A stretch of DNA of 64,000 nt, taken from Lampris incognitus. Taxonomy: Eukaryota; Chordata; Actinopteri; Lampriformes; Lampridae. Below the pieces are notes generated by a model. That model saw only the letters and a list, made by a program, of their open reading frames with translations, had not been told where the DNA came from and ran no database searches. Location: the NCBI RefSeq assembly GCF_029633865.1, contig NC_079212.1, positions 148,714,541 to 148,778,540 of the forward strand, given 5' to 3'. A program made the position numbers and the translations under genes. The stretch's first letter is position 1. Each line of letters begins with the position of its first letter. Shown here piece after piece: positions 1 through 13,639 of the stretch.

Positions 1-1490
1 CAAATAGGAGGGGTCCCAATACAGAGCCCTGTGGAACACCGGTAGTAACAAGAAAAGACTGAGATCTCAAATTTTTAAGTTGGACAAACTGAGTGCGGCC
101 AGAGAGATATGATCTAAACCAGTCGGGGGGGGGGTGCCAGTTATTCTAATGGAAGCTAATCTTTCTAAAAGGATGTTGTGTGAGATTGCATCAAAGGCTG
201 CACTCAGGTCAAGGAGGACAAGTATGGTTAACAGCCCAGAGTCAGCTGCCATCAGCAGCTCATTAGTGATTGTCACCAAGTCTGTCTCCGTACTGTGCAT
301 GGAGCGAAAACCAGACTGGAATTGTTCAAACAAGTTGTTGTTAGTCAAGTGAGCGTGTACCTGAGATGCGACTGTTCTTTCACGTGTTTTAGAAAGAAAT
401 GGTAAATTTGAGATTGGGTGAAAATTATTCAAATTGTTGGGGTCTGCACCAGGTTTCTTGAGTATTGGAGTTATTGCAGCTGTTTTGAGAGATGAGGGAA
501 CAAGACCAGAGGTAAGGGAGGAATGTATGATATCAGTTATTAAAGAGGATAGAGAAGGTAGACAGGCTTTTACTAAATGAGTAGGAAGGGGGTCTAACTG
601 ACAGGTAGATGATTTGGATTTGTGAATAAGACCAGATATTTCTGCAACAGTTGGGAGTTTAAAACTAGATAGCAAAGAAGAGAGGGGAGCACAGACTGGT
701 GAATGAGATGAACTGTATGCAGTACTGTTTGACGAGGTCAGTTGTTGATGAATATTTTCAATTTTGGTATTAAAAAAGGTCATGAAGGCATTACATTGAG
801 CAACTGAATACAGGTGAGGTGCGAGAGTGTCTGGTGGCCATCAAACATTGTTTACTGTGGAAAAGAGGGCTCTAGTGTTCCCTTCAGCTGATCTAATCAA
901 ATTTGCATAATAAGACGATTTAGCAGTGGACTGAGCCTCCTTATAATGAAGTATGCGGTCATTATACATGTCTTCATGAACAACAAGGCCAGTTTTCGTG
1001 TAAAGGCGTTCCAGGCGACGGCCCTTAGCTTTAAGCTGGCCTAGTGCAGGTGTAAACCAAGGGGCAGAGTGGGTAAAGGAAACAGAGGAGCAAGATCGTC
1101 TAAAAGACTATAACGGCCGTCGTTGTAATGAGAGACCAGTTCGTCTGGGGTGGATAAATTGTCGTTGCTGGGGAGGTTATCAGTTCCACTAGTGAGAGCA
1201 GATAAATCAATATTCTTAATGTTACGGAACGAGATGGGGCGTGACACATTTGTTTTGGATACTGTTAAGTTAACATGGCAAGACACTAACCTGTGGTCGG
1301 AAATGGGCAAATCAGATGCCCTGCAGTTAAGAGGAGTTACACCAGAGCAGCAGATCAGGTCAGGTATGTGTCCTTCGGAGGGCGTAGGAAAATCAATATA
1401 TTGCTGTAATCCAAAACTGTCCAGGCATGATGTAAAACCCCTTGTGAGAGTATTGTGGACGTTACCGTTTCAGTTGCATCGTGGGCACTA
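1..1490 (-). mobile_element. L2-like LINE fragment: endonuclease end and first half of reverse transcriptase
   Basis: Read on the minus strand, the stretch near 1260-1330 ends an apurinic-type endonuclease domain with the motif PISDHRLVSCHVNL. A linker follows (about 780-1030, with FSTVNNVW). The reverse transcriptase then begins, with ILKKPGADPNNLNNF, FQSGFRSMHSTETDL and LLDLSAAFD between 67 and 783. At 1-60 the [13 protein letters not shown] motif appears in a different frame, so at least one frameshift lies near position 65. The element continues off the left edge and its 5' end is missing. These motifs are typical of the fish L2/CR1 group; the exact family is inferred. It is a decayed copy, not a host gene. 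Confidence 0.85.
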
Positions 1491-1637
1491 AATAGTGAAT
1501 AAATTTTACAGTTACAATTCGGACAAGGAAAATGGAGGAAGGGAATATAGAATACCATCAGCAAACAGGGACTGGTGTCAGACAAAGCATCAGTGTTTAG
1601 TGTCCGGCTTGTAAGCACAGTTCTCTGTTCATAAGCG

Positions 1638-2105
1638 CTATCTAGTTCTACATGCTCCATCTAGTTCTACATACCTGTACTAGTCTAGTTCTACATACCT
1701 GGACTAGTCTAGTTCTACATTCCTGGACTAGTCTAGTTCCACATACCTGGACTAGTCTGGTTCTACATACCTGGACTATTAGGTTCTACATACCTGGACT
1801 AGTCTGGTTCTACATATCTGGACAGTCTAGTTCCACATACCTGGACTATTAGGTTCTACATACCTGGACTAGTCTGGTTCTACATACCTGGACTAGTCTA
1901 GTTCCACATACCTGGACTAGTAGGTTCTACATATCTGGACTAGTCTGGTTCTACATACCTGGACTAGTCTGGTTCTACATACCTGGACTAGTCTGGTTCT
2001 ACATACCTGGACTAGTCTAGTTCCACATACCTGGACTAGTAGGTTCTACATATCTGGACTAGTCTGGTTCTACATACCTGGACTAGTAGGTTCTACATAT
2101 CTGGA
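1638..2105. repeat. 24-bp minisatellite
   Basis: About 19 tandem copies of a 24-bp unit containing GGTTCTACATACCTGGACTA. Variants swap TTCTAC for TTCCAC, and some copies have lost GTCTG. It abuts the next minisatellite directly with no unique DNA between. Confidence 0.9.
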
Positions 2106-2692
2106 CTCGTAACCACTAACCACCTCGTAACCACTAAACACCTAGTAACCACTAAACACCTAGTAACCACTAACCACCTTGTAACCACTAACCACCTAGT
2201 AACCACTAAACACCTAGTAACCACTAACCACCTAGTAACCACTAAACACCTCGTAACCACTAACCACCTCGTAACCACTAAACACCTAGTAACCACTAAA
2301 CACCTAGTAACCACTAAACACCTAGTAACCACTAACCACCTTGTAACCACTAACCACCTAGTAACCACTAAACACCTAGTAACCACTAACCACCTAGTAA
2401 CAACTAACCACCTAGTAACCACTAACCACCTAGTAACCACTAAACACCTTGTAACCACTAAACACCTTGTAACCACTAAACACCTAGTAACCACTAACCA
2501 CCTTGTAACCACTAACCACCTAGTAACCACTAAACACCTAGTAACCACTAACCACCTAGTAACCACTAAACACCTCGTAACCACTAACCACCTCGTAACC
2601 ACTAAACACCTAGTAACCACTAAACACCTAGTAACCACTAAACACCTCGTAACCACTAAACACCTAGTAACCACTAAACACCTAGTAACCAC
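2106..2692. repeat. 18-bp minisatellite
   Basis: About 32 copies of an 18-bp unit built on AACCACTAAACACCTAGT, with A/C and A/C/T variants at two positions. Because 18 is a multiple of three, one minus-strand frame stays open across the array and encodes a six-residue repeat. That is a by-product of the unit length. Confidence 0.92.
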
Positions 2693-2713
2693 AAAGTAGC
2701 TCCTTAAGATTGC

Positions 2714-3127
2714 TTTTTCTTTGTGGATTTTCCCCTTTTTTGTCCCCAATTGTACCCGTCCAATTACCCCACTCTTCCGAGTTGTCCCGGTCTCTGCTCC
2801 TGATCCGGGGAGGGCTGCAGACTACCACATGCCTCCTCCCATACGTGTGGAGTCGCCAGCTGCTTCTTTTCACCTGACAGTGAGGAGTTTCACCAGGGGG
2901 ATGTAGCACGTGGGAGGATCACACTATTCCCCCCAGTTCCCCCTCCTCCCTGAACAGGCGCCCTGACCAACCAGGACACATACCCACATCTGGCTTCCCA
3001 CCTGCAGACACAGCCAATTGTGTCTGTAGGGACGCCCGACCAAGCCGGAGTTAACACGGGGATTTGAACTGGCGATCCCTGTGTTGATAGGCAACAGAAT
3101 AGACCGCTACGCCACCCGGACACCCCG
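2714..3127 (-). mobile_element. tRNA-derived SINE (family 1), near full length
   Basis: On the minus strand the head holds an RNA polymerase III A box (TGGCGTAGCGG, near 3107-3117) and a B box-like GTTCAAATCC. A body of about 330 bp follows, with a tail of CAATTGG then G and A runs. The same sequence recurs at 17708-18143, 39385-39778 and 58065-58454. Known: A and B boxes in this order mark tRNA-derived SINEs. No family name is assigned. Confidence 0.85.
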
Positions 3128-3350
3128 ATAGTAACTGTCTTAACAAGGCTTTGAGCTGGTCCACAGCTTCTCCAGGAAATGTTCTTTATAGTATCGGATG
3201 AAGTTTTGGATGTGATGTGGTTTCAGCCTGTTGACTAGAGGATCTGGAATGGTTGTGTGTGCATACCGTTCCTCTGTGAATGTGAAAAATCACAAACCAG
3301 GATGTGACCTTCAGTGCAGGAAGGTTCCCACCAGATACACCAACACACCC

Positions 3351-3424
3351 TCTGTCTCTGTCTGTCTGTCTGTCTGCCTGTCTGTCTGTCTCTCTCTCTG
3401 TCACACACACACACACACACACAC
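3351..3424. repeat. Microsatellites (CTGT)n and (AC)n
   Basis: A CTGT run with TCTC interruptions passes straight into a CA run. Confidence 0.95.
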
Positions 3425-3469
3425 TGCATGGCTTAATGATCCTCTGAGCTGGACCAGTAGATGCAGAAT

Positions 3470-6400
3470 GTGGTGTGATGTGACGCAGGGTGGTGTGAGG
3501 TGATGCAGGGTGGTGTGAGGTGATGCAAGATGGTGTGAGGTGATGCAGGATGGTGTGATGTGATGCAGGATGGTGTGATGTGAAGCAGGTGGCGTGATGT
3601 GACGCAGGGTGGCGTGATGTGAAGCAGGTGGCGTGATGTGATGCAGGATGGTGTGAGGTGATGCAAGATGGTGTGAGGTGATGCAGGATGGTGTGATGTG
3701 ATGCAGGATGGTGTGATGTGACGCAGGGTGGCGTGATGTGAAGCAGGTGGCGTGATGTGATGCAGGATGGTGTGATGTGATGCAGGATGGTGTGATGTGA
3801 TGCAGGATGGTGTGATGTGATGCAGGATGGTGTGATGTGACGCAGGATGGTGTGAGGTGATGCAGGGTGGTGTGAGGTGATGCAGGGTGGTGTGAGGTGA
3901 TGCAGGGTGGTGTGAGGTGATGCAGGATGGTGTGATGTGATGCAGGATGGTGTGATGTGACGCAGGATGGTGTGAGGTGATGCAGGGTGGTGTGAGGTGA
4001 TGCAGGATGGTGTGATGTGACGCAGGGTGGCGTGATGTGAAGCAGGTGGTGTGATGTGATGCAGGATGGTGTGATGTGACGCAGGATGGTGTGGTGTGAC
4101 GCAGGATGGTGTGATGTGACGCAGGGTGGCGTGATGTGAAGCAGGTGGCGTGATGTGATGCAGGATGGTGTGATGTGATGCAGGATGGTGTGATGTGATG
4201 CAGGATGGTGTGATGTGATGCAGGATGGTGTGATGTGACGCAGGATGGTGTGAGGTGATGCAGGGTGGTGTGAGGTGATGCAGGGTGGTGTGGTGTGACG
4301 CAGGATGGTGTGATGTGACGCAGGGTGGTGTGATGTGACGCAGGATGGTGTGAGGTGATGCAGGATGGTGTGATGTGATGCAGGGTGGTGTGAGGTGATG
4401 CAGGGTGGTGTGAGGTGATGCAGGGTGGTGTGAGGTGATGCAGGGTGGTGTGAGGTGATGCAGGATGGTGTGAGGTGATGCAGGGTGGTGTGATGTGAGG
4501 CAGGATGGTGTGGTGTGACGCAGGATGGCGTGATGTGACGCAGGGTGGCGTGATGTGAAGCAGGTGGTGTGATGTGACGCAGGATGTTGTGATGTGACGC
4601 AGGATGGTGTGAGGTGATGCAGGGTGGTGTGAGGTGATGCAGGATGGTGTGATGTGATGCAGGATGGTGTGATGTGATGCAGGATGGTGTGATGTGACGC
4701 AGGATGGTGTGAGGTGACGCAGGGTGGTGTGAGGTGATGCAGGATGGTGTGATGTGACGCAGGATGGTGTGATGTGACGCAGGAGGGTGAGAGGTGATGC
4801 AGGGTGGTGTGAGGTGATGCAGGGTGGTGTGGTGTGACGCAGGATGGTGTGATGTGATGCAGGATGGTGTGATGTGACGCAGGGTGGTGTGATGTGACGC
4901 AGGATGGTGTGAGGTGATGCAGGATGGTGTGAGGTGATGCAGGATGGTGTGATGTGATGCAGGATGGTGTGGTGTGACGCAGGGTGGTGTGATGTGATGC
5001 AGGATGGTGTGAGGTGATGCAGGGTGGTGTGAGGTGATGCAGGATGGTGTGATGTGATGCAGGATGGTGTGAGGTGATGCAGGATGGTGTGATGTGATGC
5101 AGGATGGTGTGAGGTGATGCAGGGTGGTGTGAGGTGACGCAGGATGGTGTGATGTGATGCAGGATGGTGTGATGTGACGCAGGATGGTGTGATGTGATGC
5201 AGGATGGTGTGAGGTGATGCAGGATGGTGTGATGTGATGCAGGGTGGTGTGAGGTGATGCAGGATGGTGTGATGTGATGCAGGATGGTGTGGTGTGACGC
5301 AGGATGGTGTGATGTGACGCAGGGTGGTGTGATGTGACGCAGGGTGGCGTGATGTGACGCAGAGTGGTGTGAGGTGATGCAGGGTGGTGTGATGTGATGC
5401 AGGATGGTGTGGTGTGACGCAGGATGGTGTGATGTGACGCAGGGTGGCGTGATGTGAAGCAGGTGGTGTGATGTGATGCAGGATGGTGTGATGTGACGCA
5501 GGATGGTGTGAGGTGACGCAGGGTGGTGTGAGGTGATGCAGGATGGTGTGATGTGATGCAGGATGGTGTGATGTGATGCAGGATGGTGTGATGTGACGCA
5601 GGATGGTGTGAGGTGACGCAGGGTGGTGTGAGGTGATGCAGGATGGTGTGATGTGATGCAGGGTGGTGTGAGGTGATGCAGGGTGGTGTGAGGTGATGCA
5701 GGATGGTGTGAGGTGATGCAGGGTGGTGTGAGGTGATGCAGAATGGTGTGATGTGAGGCAGGATGGTGTGGTGTGACGCAGGATGGCGTGATGTGACGCA
5801 GGGTGGCGTGATGTGAAGCAGGTGGTGTGATGTGACGCAGGATGTTGTGATGTGATGCAGGATGGTGTGAGGTGATGCAGGATGGTGTGATGTGATGCAG
5901 GGTGGTGTGAGGTGATGCAGGGTGGTGTGAGGTGATGCAGGGTGGTGTGAGGTGATGCAGGATGGTGTGAGGTGATGCAGGGTGGTGTGAGGTGATGCAG
6001 AATGGTGTGATGTGATGCAGGGTGGTGTGATGTGAGGCAGGATGGTGTGGTGTGACGCAGGATGGCGTGATGTGACGCAGGGTGGCGTGATGTGAAGCAG
6101 GTGGTGTGATGTGACGCAGGATGTTGTGATGTGACGCAGGATGGTGTGAGGTGATGCAGGGTGGTGTGATGTGATGCAGGATGGTGTGATGTGATGCAGG
6201 ATGGTGTGATGTGATGCAGGATGGTGTGATGTGACGCAGGGTGGTGTGAGGTGATGCAGGATGGTGTGATGTGATGCAGGATGGTGTGATGTGACGCAGG
6301 AGGGTGAGAGGTGACGCAGGGTGGTGTGAGGTGATGCAGGGTGGTGTGGTGTGACGCAGGATGGTGTGATGTGATGCAGGATGGTGTGGTGTGACGCAGG

Positions 6401-8743
6401 GTGGTGTGATGTGATGCAGGATGGTGTGAGGTGATGCAGGGTGTTGTGAGGTGATGCAGGATGGTGTGAGGTGATGCAGGATGGTGTGATGTGATGCAGG
6501 ATGGTGTGAGGTGATGCAGGGTGGTGTGAGGTGATGCAGGGTGGTGTGGTGTGACGCAGGATGGTGTGATGTGATGCAGGATGGTGTGATGTGACGCAGG
6601 ATGGTGTGAGGTGATGCAGGATGGTGTGGTGTGACGCAGGATGGTGTGAGGTGATGCAGGATGGTGTGATGTGACGCAGGATGGTGTGATGTGATGCAGG
6701 ATGGTGTGAGGTGATGCAGGATGGTGTGATGTGATGCAGGGTGGTGTGAGGTGATGCAGGATGGTGTGATGTGATGCAGGATGGTGTGGTGTGACGCAGG
6801 ATGGTGTGATGTGACGCAGGGTGGTGTGATGTGACGCAGGGTGGCGTGATGTGACGCAGAGTGGTGTGAGGTGATGCAGGGTGGTGTGATGTGATGCAGG
6901 ATGGTGTGGTGTGACGCAGGATGGTGTGATGTGACGCAGGGTGGCGTGATGTGAAGCAGGTGGTGTGATGTGATGCAGGATGGTGTGATGTGACGCAGGA
7001 TGGTGTGAGGTGACGCAGGGTGGTGTGAGGTGATGCAGGATGGTGTGATGTGATGCAGGATGGTGTGATGTGATGCAGGATGGTGTGATGTGACGCAGGA
7101 TGGTGTGAGGTGATGCAGGGTGGTGTGAGGTGATGCAGGATGGTGTGATGTGATGCAGGGTGGTGTGAGGTGATGCAGGGTGGTGTGAGGTGATGCAGGA
7201 TGGTGTGAGGTGATGCAGGGTGGTGTGAGGTGATGCAGAATGGTGTGATGTGAGGCAGGATGGTGTGGTGTGACGCAGGATGGCGTGATGTGACGCAGGG
7301 TGGCGTGATGTGAAGCAGGTGGTGTGATGTGACGCAGGATGTTGTGATGTGATGCAGGATGGTGTGAGGTGATGCAGGATGGTGTGATGTGATGCAGGGT
7401 GGTGTGAGGTGATGCAGGGTGGTGTGAGGTGATGCAGGGTGGTGTGAGGTGATGCAGGATGGTGTGAGGTGATGCAGGGTGGTGTGAGGTGATGCAGAAT
7501 GGTGTGATGTGATGCAGGGTGGTGTGATGTGAGGCAGGATGGTGTGGTGTGACGCAGGATGGCGTGATGTGACGCAGGGTGGCGTGATGTGAAGCAGGTG
7601 GTGTGATGTGACGCAGGATGTTGTGATGTGACGCAGGATGGTGTGAGGTGATGCAGGGTGGTGTGATGTGATGCAGGATGGTGTGATGTGATGCAGGATG
7701 GTGTGATGTGATGCAGGATGGTGTGATGTGACGCAGGATGGTGTGAGGTGACGCAGGGTGGTGTGAGGTGATGCAGGATGGTGTGATGTGATGCAGGATG
7801 GTGTGATGTGACGCAGGAGGGTGAGAGGTGACGCAGGGTGGTGTGAGGTGATGCAGGGTGGTGTGGTGTGACGCAGGATGGTGTGATGTGATGCAGGATG
7901 GTGTGGTGTGACGCAGGGTGGTGTGATGTGATGCAGGATGGTGTGAGGTGATGCAGGGTGTTGTGAGGTGATGCAGGATGGTGTGAGGTGATGCAGGATG
8001 GTGTGATGTGATGCAGGATGGTGTGAGGTGATGCAGGGTGGTGTGAGGTGATGCAGGGTGGTGTGGTGTGACGCAGGATGGTGTGATGTGATGCAGGATG
8101 GTGTGATGTGACGCAGGATGGTGTGAGGTGATGCAGGATGGTGTGGTGTGACGCAGGATGGTGTGAGGTGATGCAGGATGGTGTGAGGTGATGCAGGATG
8201 GTGTGATGTGACGCAGGATGGTGTGAGGTGATGCAGGATGGTGTGAGGTGATGCAGGATGGTGTGAGGTGATGCAGGATGGTGTGATGTGACGCAGGATG
8301 GTGTGAGGTGATGCAGGATGGTGTGAGGTGATGCAGGATGGTGTGATATGATGCAGGATGGTGTGATATGATGCAGGATGGTGTGATGTGATGCAGGATG
8401 GTGTGAGGTGATGCAGGATGGTGTGAGGTGATGCAGGATGGTGTGATGTGATGCAGGATGGTGTGGTGTGACGCAGGATGGTGTGATGTGATGCAGGATG
8501 GTGTGATGTGACGCAGGATGGTGTGATGTGATGCAGGGTGGTGTGAGGTGATGCAGGATGGTGTGATGTGATGCAGGATGGTGTGGTGTGACGCAGGGTG
8601 GTGTGATGTGATGCAGGATGGTGTGAGGTGATGCAGGGTGGTGAGGTGATGCAGGATGGTGTGAGGTGATGCAGGATGGTGTGAGGTGATGCAGGGTGGT
8701 GTGATGTGATGCAGGATGGTGTGATGTGACGCAGGATGGTGTG
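3470..8743. repeat. 5.3 kb minisatellite array of a 20-bp unit
   Basis: About 263 copies of a 20-bp unit with the core GGTGTGATGTGATGCAGGAT. Point variants (GATGTG/GAGGTG/GGTGTG, ATGCAG/ACGCAG) and a 19-bp form (AAGCAGGTGG) recur in the same order, showing higher-order structure. It lies about 1.7 kb downstream of the nisch stop codon. A minus-strand frame is open through the whole array because no frame of the unit makes a stop. The frame reads as low-complexity His/Pro/Ser/Thr and has no domain. Confidence 0.95.
5161..8174. repeat. Tandem higher-order duplication (about 1.5 kb x 2) within the 20-bp array
   Basis: Rare variants repeat at a fixed distance. The unit containing CAGAGTGG near 5360 recurs 1497 bp later, as does the GAATGG/GAGGCAGG cluster at 5741 (again at 7238). 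From the AGGGTGAGAG variant (6301 and 7818) the offset is 1517, which is one extra 20-bp unit in the second copy. Copies are about 5161-6657 and 6658-8174. Confidence 0.85.
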
Positions 8744-9357
8744 GTCTGATTTTGTTGATGACGATCAGAAGTCATTAGAAAAAATTAGGACTCAGGTGTT
8801 GATTCTGTTCAAGACTGGCGCGGGATCATCATGGGAGAAATAATGTCCTGTTTACTGACAGATGTGCTGGAACAATGGAGGCCTCATTCTGGTGTTTTGA
8901 ATTTAAGGGTAATTCATCACCATTTAAACATATTTTCTTTACGGTTCTTCCTTTGGATCTTTCCTATTGGTCAGCGGGGGTCCAATCTGAGGCCGGATAC
9001 CAGATTCTGCTGAGCGGAGAAGACTCGTCCTGACTCGGCCAGTAAAGTGCTGCCTCACAGAAAACGGGAGGTGATGGGGTGACGGGTCACTGACAGACAG
9101 GAAGTTCTGGGGGACGAACAGCTGATTCATCAGGAAGTCCTGGAGGGACAACAGGAAGAACAGATTGTGACTGCTGACTCGCCGCTTTTAATTCTGAGCG
9201 TCTCCTGACGAGAACAGGACCAGAAACACTGACCGACGCCTCTGCTGAGCTCCACTTCAGAGGAGGGGGGTTGCACAAATAAAGTAGATTTATCACTACT
9301 ACGCCTCCATTCTGTGACTGAAGAACACGATACAGTACTGTGGGCAAATACTGCGTG

Positions 9358-9363
9358 TTTATT
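9358..9363 (-). promoter_or_regulatory. Candidate polyadenylation signal AATAAA for nisch
   Basis: AATAAA on the minus strand, about 1.1 kb past the stop codon. An ATTAAA variant occurs nearer, at 9551-9556. Such hexamers are common by chance, so use by nisch is inferred. Confidence 0.3.
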
Positions 9364-9838
9364 GTTGTGATGGTTAAATAATACACACGTGAAGCCATTA
9401 CATTTGTGCCATTTTACCCATAATGCTCCAGTGCATAAATAAAGCATGACAATCACCAGAGAGTTGTGCTCTCAGACAGGACGACGGGACCTGTCGTGGT
9501 GACAGAAGGCTCCGGAAGCGGTGTGACCTGTGTGACTCAGTGGTTTCCTCTTTAATAACAAAACAACAAAGGCCATCGGTCAGTTTCCAACACTGTTGGT
9601 CTTCAGTTTGTTCAGTAATAAATTCTGAAAAGTCCAACACGTTAAGATAAAATATAATATGAAAATAATCCTCATCAGTAACACCTCATAATAATTATAA
9701 TAACAATAATAATTCAATAATACAAAAGTAGCTTCAGGATGGAAATCATCCTCAGTCCAAAACAAATCACAATAATTACCAGAATCGTAAATGTCTAATA
9801 CATCAGTCCAGATGTACTGCATCAATAATGCACTAACA

Positions 9839-10022
9839 CTGTAGTAGTAGTAGTATAGTGACCCTGCAGTAGCACTGTAGTAACACTATTGTAGTGCTGC
9901 AGTAATACTGCTACAACAACACTGTGGTAATACTGTGGCAGAACTATAGTTGTAATATATCAACAGGGCACTTATACTGTAACAATAGTGTAGTAATACA
10001 GCAGTACTACTGCAGTTACACT
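9839..10022. repeat. Degenerate ACTGTAGTAA-type simple repeat
   Basis: Imperfect copies of ACTGTAGTA/ACACTGTAGTAA with drifting spacing. It resembles the AGT-rich stretch at 62520-62955. Confidence 0.7.
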
Positions 10023-10157
10023 GCTTAACTAACGTGGTACAGGAAGCACAGTGCCTAGCAGCAGTGTGTATGTATGTGTTTGTTCTGCGTCTCAGAAGCC
10101 GAAGAAGAAAATATGGACTGTGTGAGTCTCCCCTGGTATCAATGATAAGTAATCTCT

Positions 10158-10188
10158 GTCCGTCTGTCTGTCTGTCTGTCTGTCTGTC
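10158..10188. repeat. (CTGT)n microsatellite
   Basis: An uninterrupted CTGT run flanked by unique sequence. Confidence 0.95.
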
Positions 10189-10474
10189 CGCGACAACAGG
10201 TTTGTCTCTGTGCTTTTGTTGGTTTGCTCATTTGTGTCTTCTTCATTGTAGAGATCCTGTTGTGTTGAGCTTTGCTGCAGTAGATCAGCAGGAGGGCTTG
10301 AACAGCCGTCAGCCAACACAGCGCCGAGTTCCCACATCACACAACTCCAGTCAGCCGATCAGGCAGGAAGACTGCATGTGAACCAACCCAGGTCCATCCA
10401 GCCTGGACTTGCAGTCAAATCTAGTTGGCCAAACAAGCTTCAAGTTGACCTGTCAATCATCCTCAGTCTGACAA

Positions 10475-10799
10475 TCAGCCAGTGAGTTCTACAGGTAGTT
10501 CACGGCTGCAGAGCGCCTCCCACTGGCGGGCGAGGAGACAGATGAGCCTCTCCCTGCTGTCGGCTCCTGGGACAAAAATACACCACTGGACCTCCCCTTC
10601 CGCCCCAGCCCCAGCAACCCATGTGCTCTGGGAGCCCCCCGCTGCCGTGAAGTGGTCCATGGTGAGGTGGCACAACAGGTCTGGGCCAGGCAGGTCGTCA
10701 AAGACGAGGGTCAAAGCCTGAGGGTACGTCTGGTACCCCAACAGGACCCGGTCCACATCCCGGATCCTCCGAGTCTCCCGCAGCTGGTACCGCTCCCTG
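10475..10799 (-). CDS. nisch: nisch last exon (C-terminus and stop)
   Basis: The acceptor TGTGTCCTAG precedes the exon, and its first base completes a codon split with the exon at 16890-17038. It encodes 107 further residues, then TGA at 10477-10475. [15 protein letters not shown] and the very end RELPVELTG match what I know of vertebrate nischarin almost exactly. The middle (about residues 45-65, rich in Gly and Ala) is less conserved. This is the strongest exon for the gene assignment. A 53-bp piece of it is duplicated in the upstream intron at 11236-11288. Confidence 0.92.
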
Positions 10800-10929
10800 C
10801 TAGGACACAGACAATATCAATGAAAATTTATCAAGAATACAGTACTTAATGTTTTATGGACTTGACATGTGGTCTGGATTATGATATGATTACTATATTA
10901 CTATCTCATGCTCTACCAGGCTATTTGGT

Positions 10930-11034
<105 letters not shown>

Positions 11035-11235
11035 ATGTTAAGTACTGTCAATATATTCACTGACCCCTCCTTTCACCTGTCAGCTGCAGGTTTCTCCGGG
11101 GGAACATAACACTAGTGCAGCGTCACACTACTTCCCCCTGAACCACCCACAGCTGTACAGACATAGGAGGCGCTATTTACAATGGTGAGACACATTACTC
11201 GTACTGCCTCCCAACCTAGAAAGAACTGTAGCCAC

Positions 11236-11288
11236 CAGGTCTGGGCCAGGCAGGTCGTCAAAGACGAGGGTCAAAGTCTGAGGGTACG
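11236..11288 (-). pseudogene. 53-bp duplicated fragment of the nisch last exon
   Basis: Identical to 10676-10728 except one base (T at 11277, C at 10717), at an offset of exactly 560 bp. It covers the VFDDLPGP part of the exon but has no splice sites of its own. It is best read as a recent short segmental duplication into the intron, just before the 18-bp minisatellite. Confidence 0.85.
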
Positions 11289-11381
11289 AAGGCCAAATCC
11301 AAGGATTCTAGATAAATGTGCTTCTTATGGCTGCAGAGCACTGCAGAGATGAACCATTTGGAATTCTAAAAATCTATATTA

Positions 11382-12347
<966 letters not shown>

Positions 12348-13171
12348 TCATACTGATTTCCTCTATTTTTGCATATTGTCACACTTTAATTGTTTCAGAT
12401 CTTCAATCAAAATGTAGTAAGACAAGGAGACCCTGAGTTAACACAACATTCTGTTTTTAAATGGTAATTCCAACACCCATATTCCCCATGTGACAAGTAA
12501 CTGCCCCCTGAACTTAATAACTCGCTGTGCCACCTTTAGCAACAACAACTGACCTTGTGTGAAAAGTAATTGTCCCCTTAGTTACTCATCAACTAGTTAA
12601 CCCAACTTAATTGATCATTGGATTCAACTAGAGCAGACACACCCAGGCTGGATGACTGCCAGCCATGCTGAATCTAAACATGACTTATACAGGACCTTAC
12701 CACCCATGTGAAGTAGGCTACAAGGTCTCAGCAAGCAGAACACTATGCCGCCATCAAAAGAAATCCTAGAAGAGGTGAGAAAACAGTTGTTGCGATACAT
12801 CAGCCAGGAAAGGGTTACAAAGCCATTTTTAAGGCTCTGGGACTCCATCGAACCACAGCGAGAGCCACTGTCTCCCAATGTAGAAAACTACCAATAGCGG
12901 TGAATCTTCCTAGGAGATGGCTGGCCTACCAACATTCCTCTGAGGGCACAATGACCACTCATCCGGTAAGCCACAAGAAAAACCCCAAAACAAGACAACA
13001 TGTTGAGAGCTGCAGGCCTCTCGAGCCTCAGCTAAGGTCATGGTCCATGATTTGACAAAAAGCAAGAACACTGGTCAAAAATGGGTTTCATGGGAGAGCT
13101 GCAAGGTGCAAACCACTGCTACCTCTCTTGATGCATGCTCACTGATCCAGGTGTAGAATATCATTAAAGTC

Positions 13172-13610
13172 GAACCAGTTCATCTGGACACAAGGTTTAA
13201 TGGGGAAAACAAAAACATCATCACTCATCTAAGTGACTTCGTCAGTCTCAGCTGACTGCAGATTTCCCCACCCTTACAAACAGTACAGCTGCATAATGTC
13301 TGAAACCGGCGATCTAACACCAGCTAAATACTTACAATGGCCATGTGTACTATTCACAGAGGGTTGGGGAATAGTTACAATCACAACATTGTAAGATGGA
13401 GACAGATGTACTCTTAGCCCCCCCACCCCCCTTGGTTCCGGGATGGTTGTTCCCTTTTCGGGGAGACGAATTTCTGGTGCAATGTGTTTTGGGGTTTGTT
13501 TATAAGGGTGGGGATACCTACAGTCAGCTGAGACTGACGACGTCCCTTAGATGACGATGAAATGTTTCTCCCACCAAACCTTGTGTCCAGATGAGCTGAT
13601 CCAACTTTTC
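13172..13610. repeat. Inverted repeat, arms of about 110 bp
   Basis: The arm at about 13172-13289 is the imperfect reverse complement of the arm at about 13497-13610, with a loop of roughly 205 bp. Both arms contain CAGCTGAGACTGACGA or its complement. Confidence 0.8.
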
Positions 13611-13639
13611 TGGCACTGCTAACTAGGAGAACATCATTG

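Larger units (their letters stand above)
8744..10474 (-). other. 3' flank and possible 3' UTR of nisch; no recognisable coding sequence
   Basis: The stretch between the 20-bp array and the nisch stop codon. Short open frames near 8940-9640 on the minus strand match nothing I know and lack splice support. AT-rich DNA lies at 9640-9730. I infer that the first kilobase or so next to the stop is nisch 3' UTR. Confidence 0.4.

Noticed and set aside
2093..2749. A 218-residue frame of a six-residue repeat
   Set aside because: By-product of the 18-bp minisatellite.
3433..8775. A 1,780-residue minus-strand open frame of His/Pro/Ser/Thr repeats
   Set aside because: It lies exactly over the 20-bp array; three units give a 20-residue period with no stop. 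There is no domain, signal or splice context.
8939..9640. A second protein-coding gene downstream of nisch
   Set aside because: Several overlapping short minus-strand frames exist, but none shows a recognisable motif or splice signals. 3' UTR is simpler.
13521..13568. Hammerhead ribozyme core (CTGACGA followed later by GAAA)
   Set aside because: The two core words occur in order, but I could not build convincing stems I and III or a proper cleavage site. A covariance search would decide.
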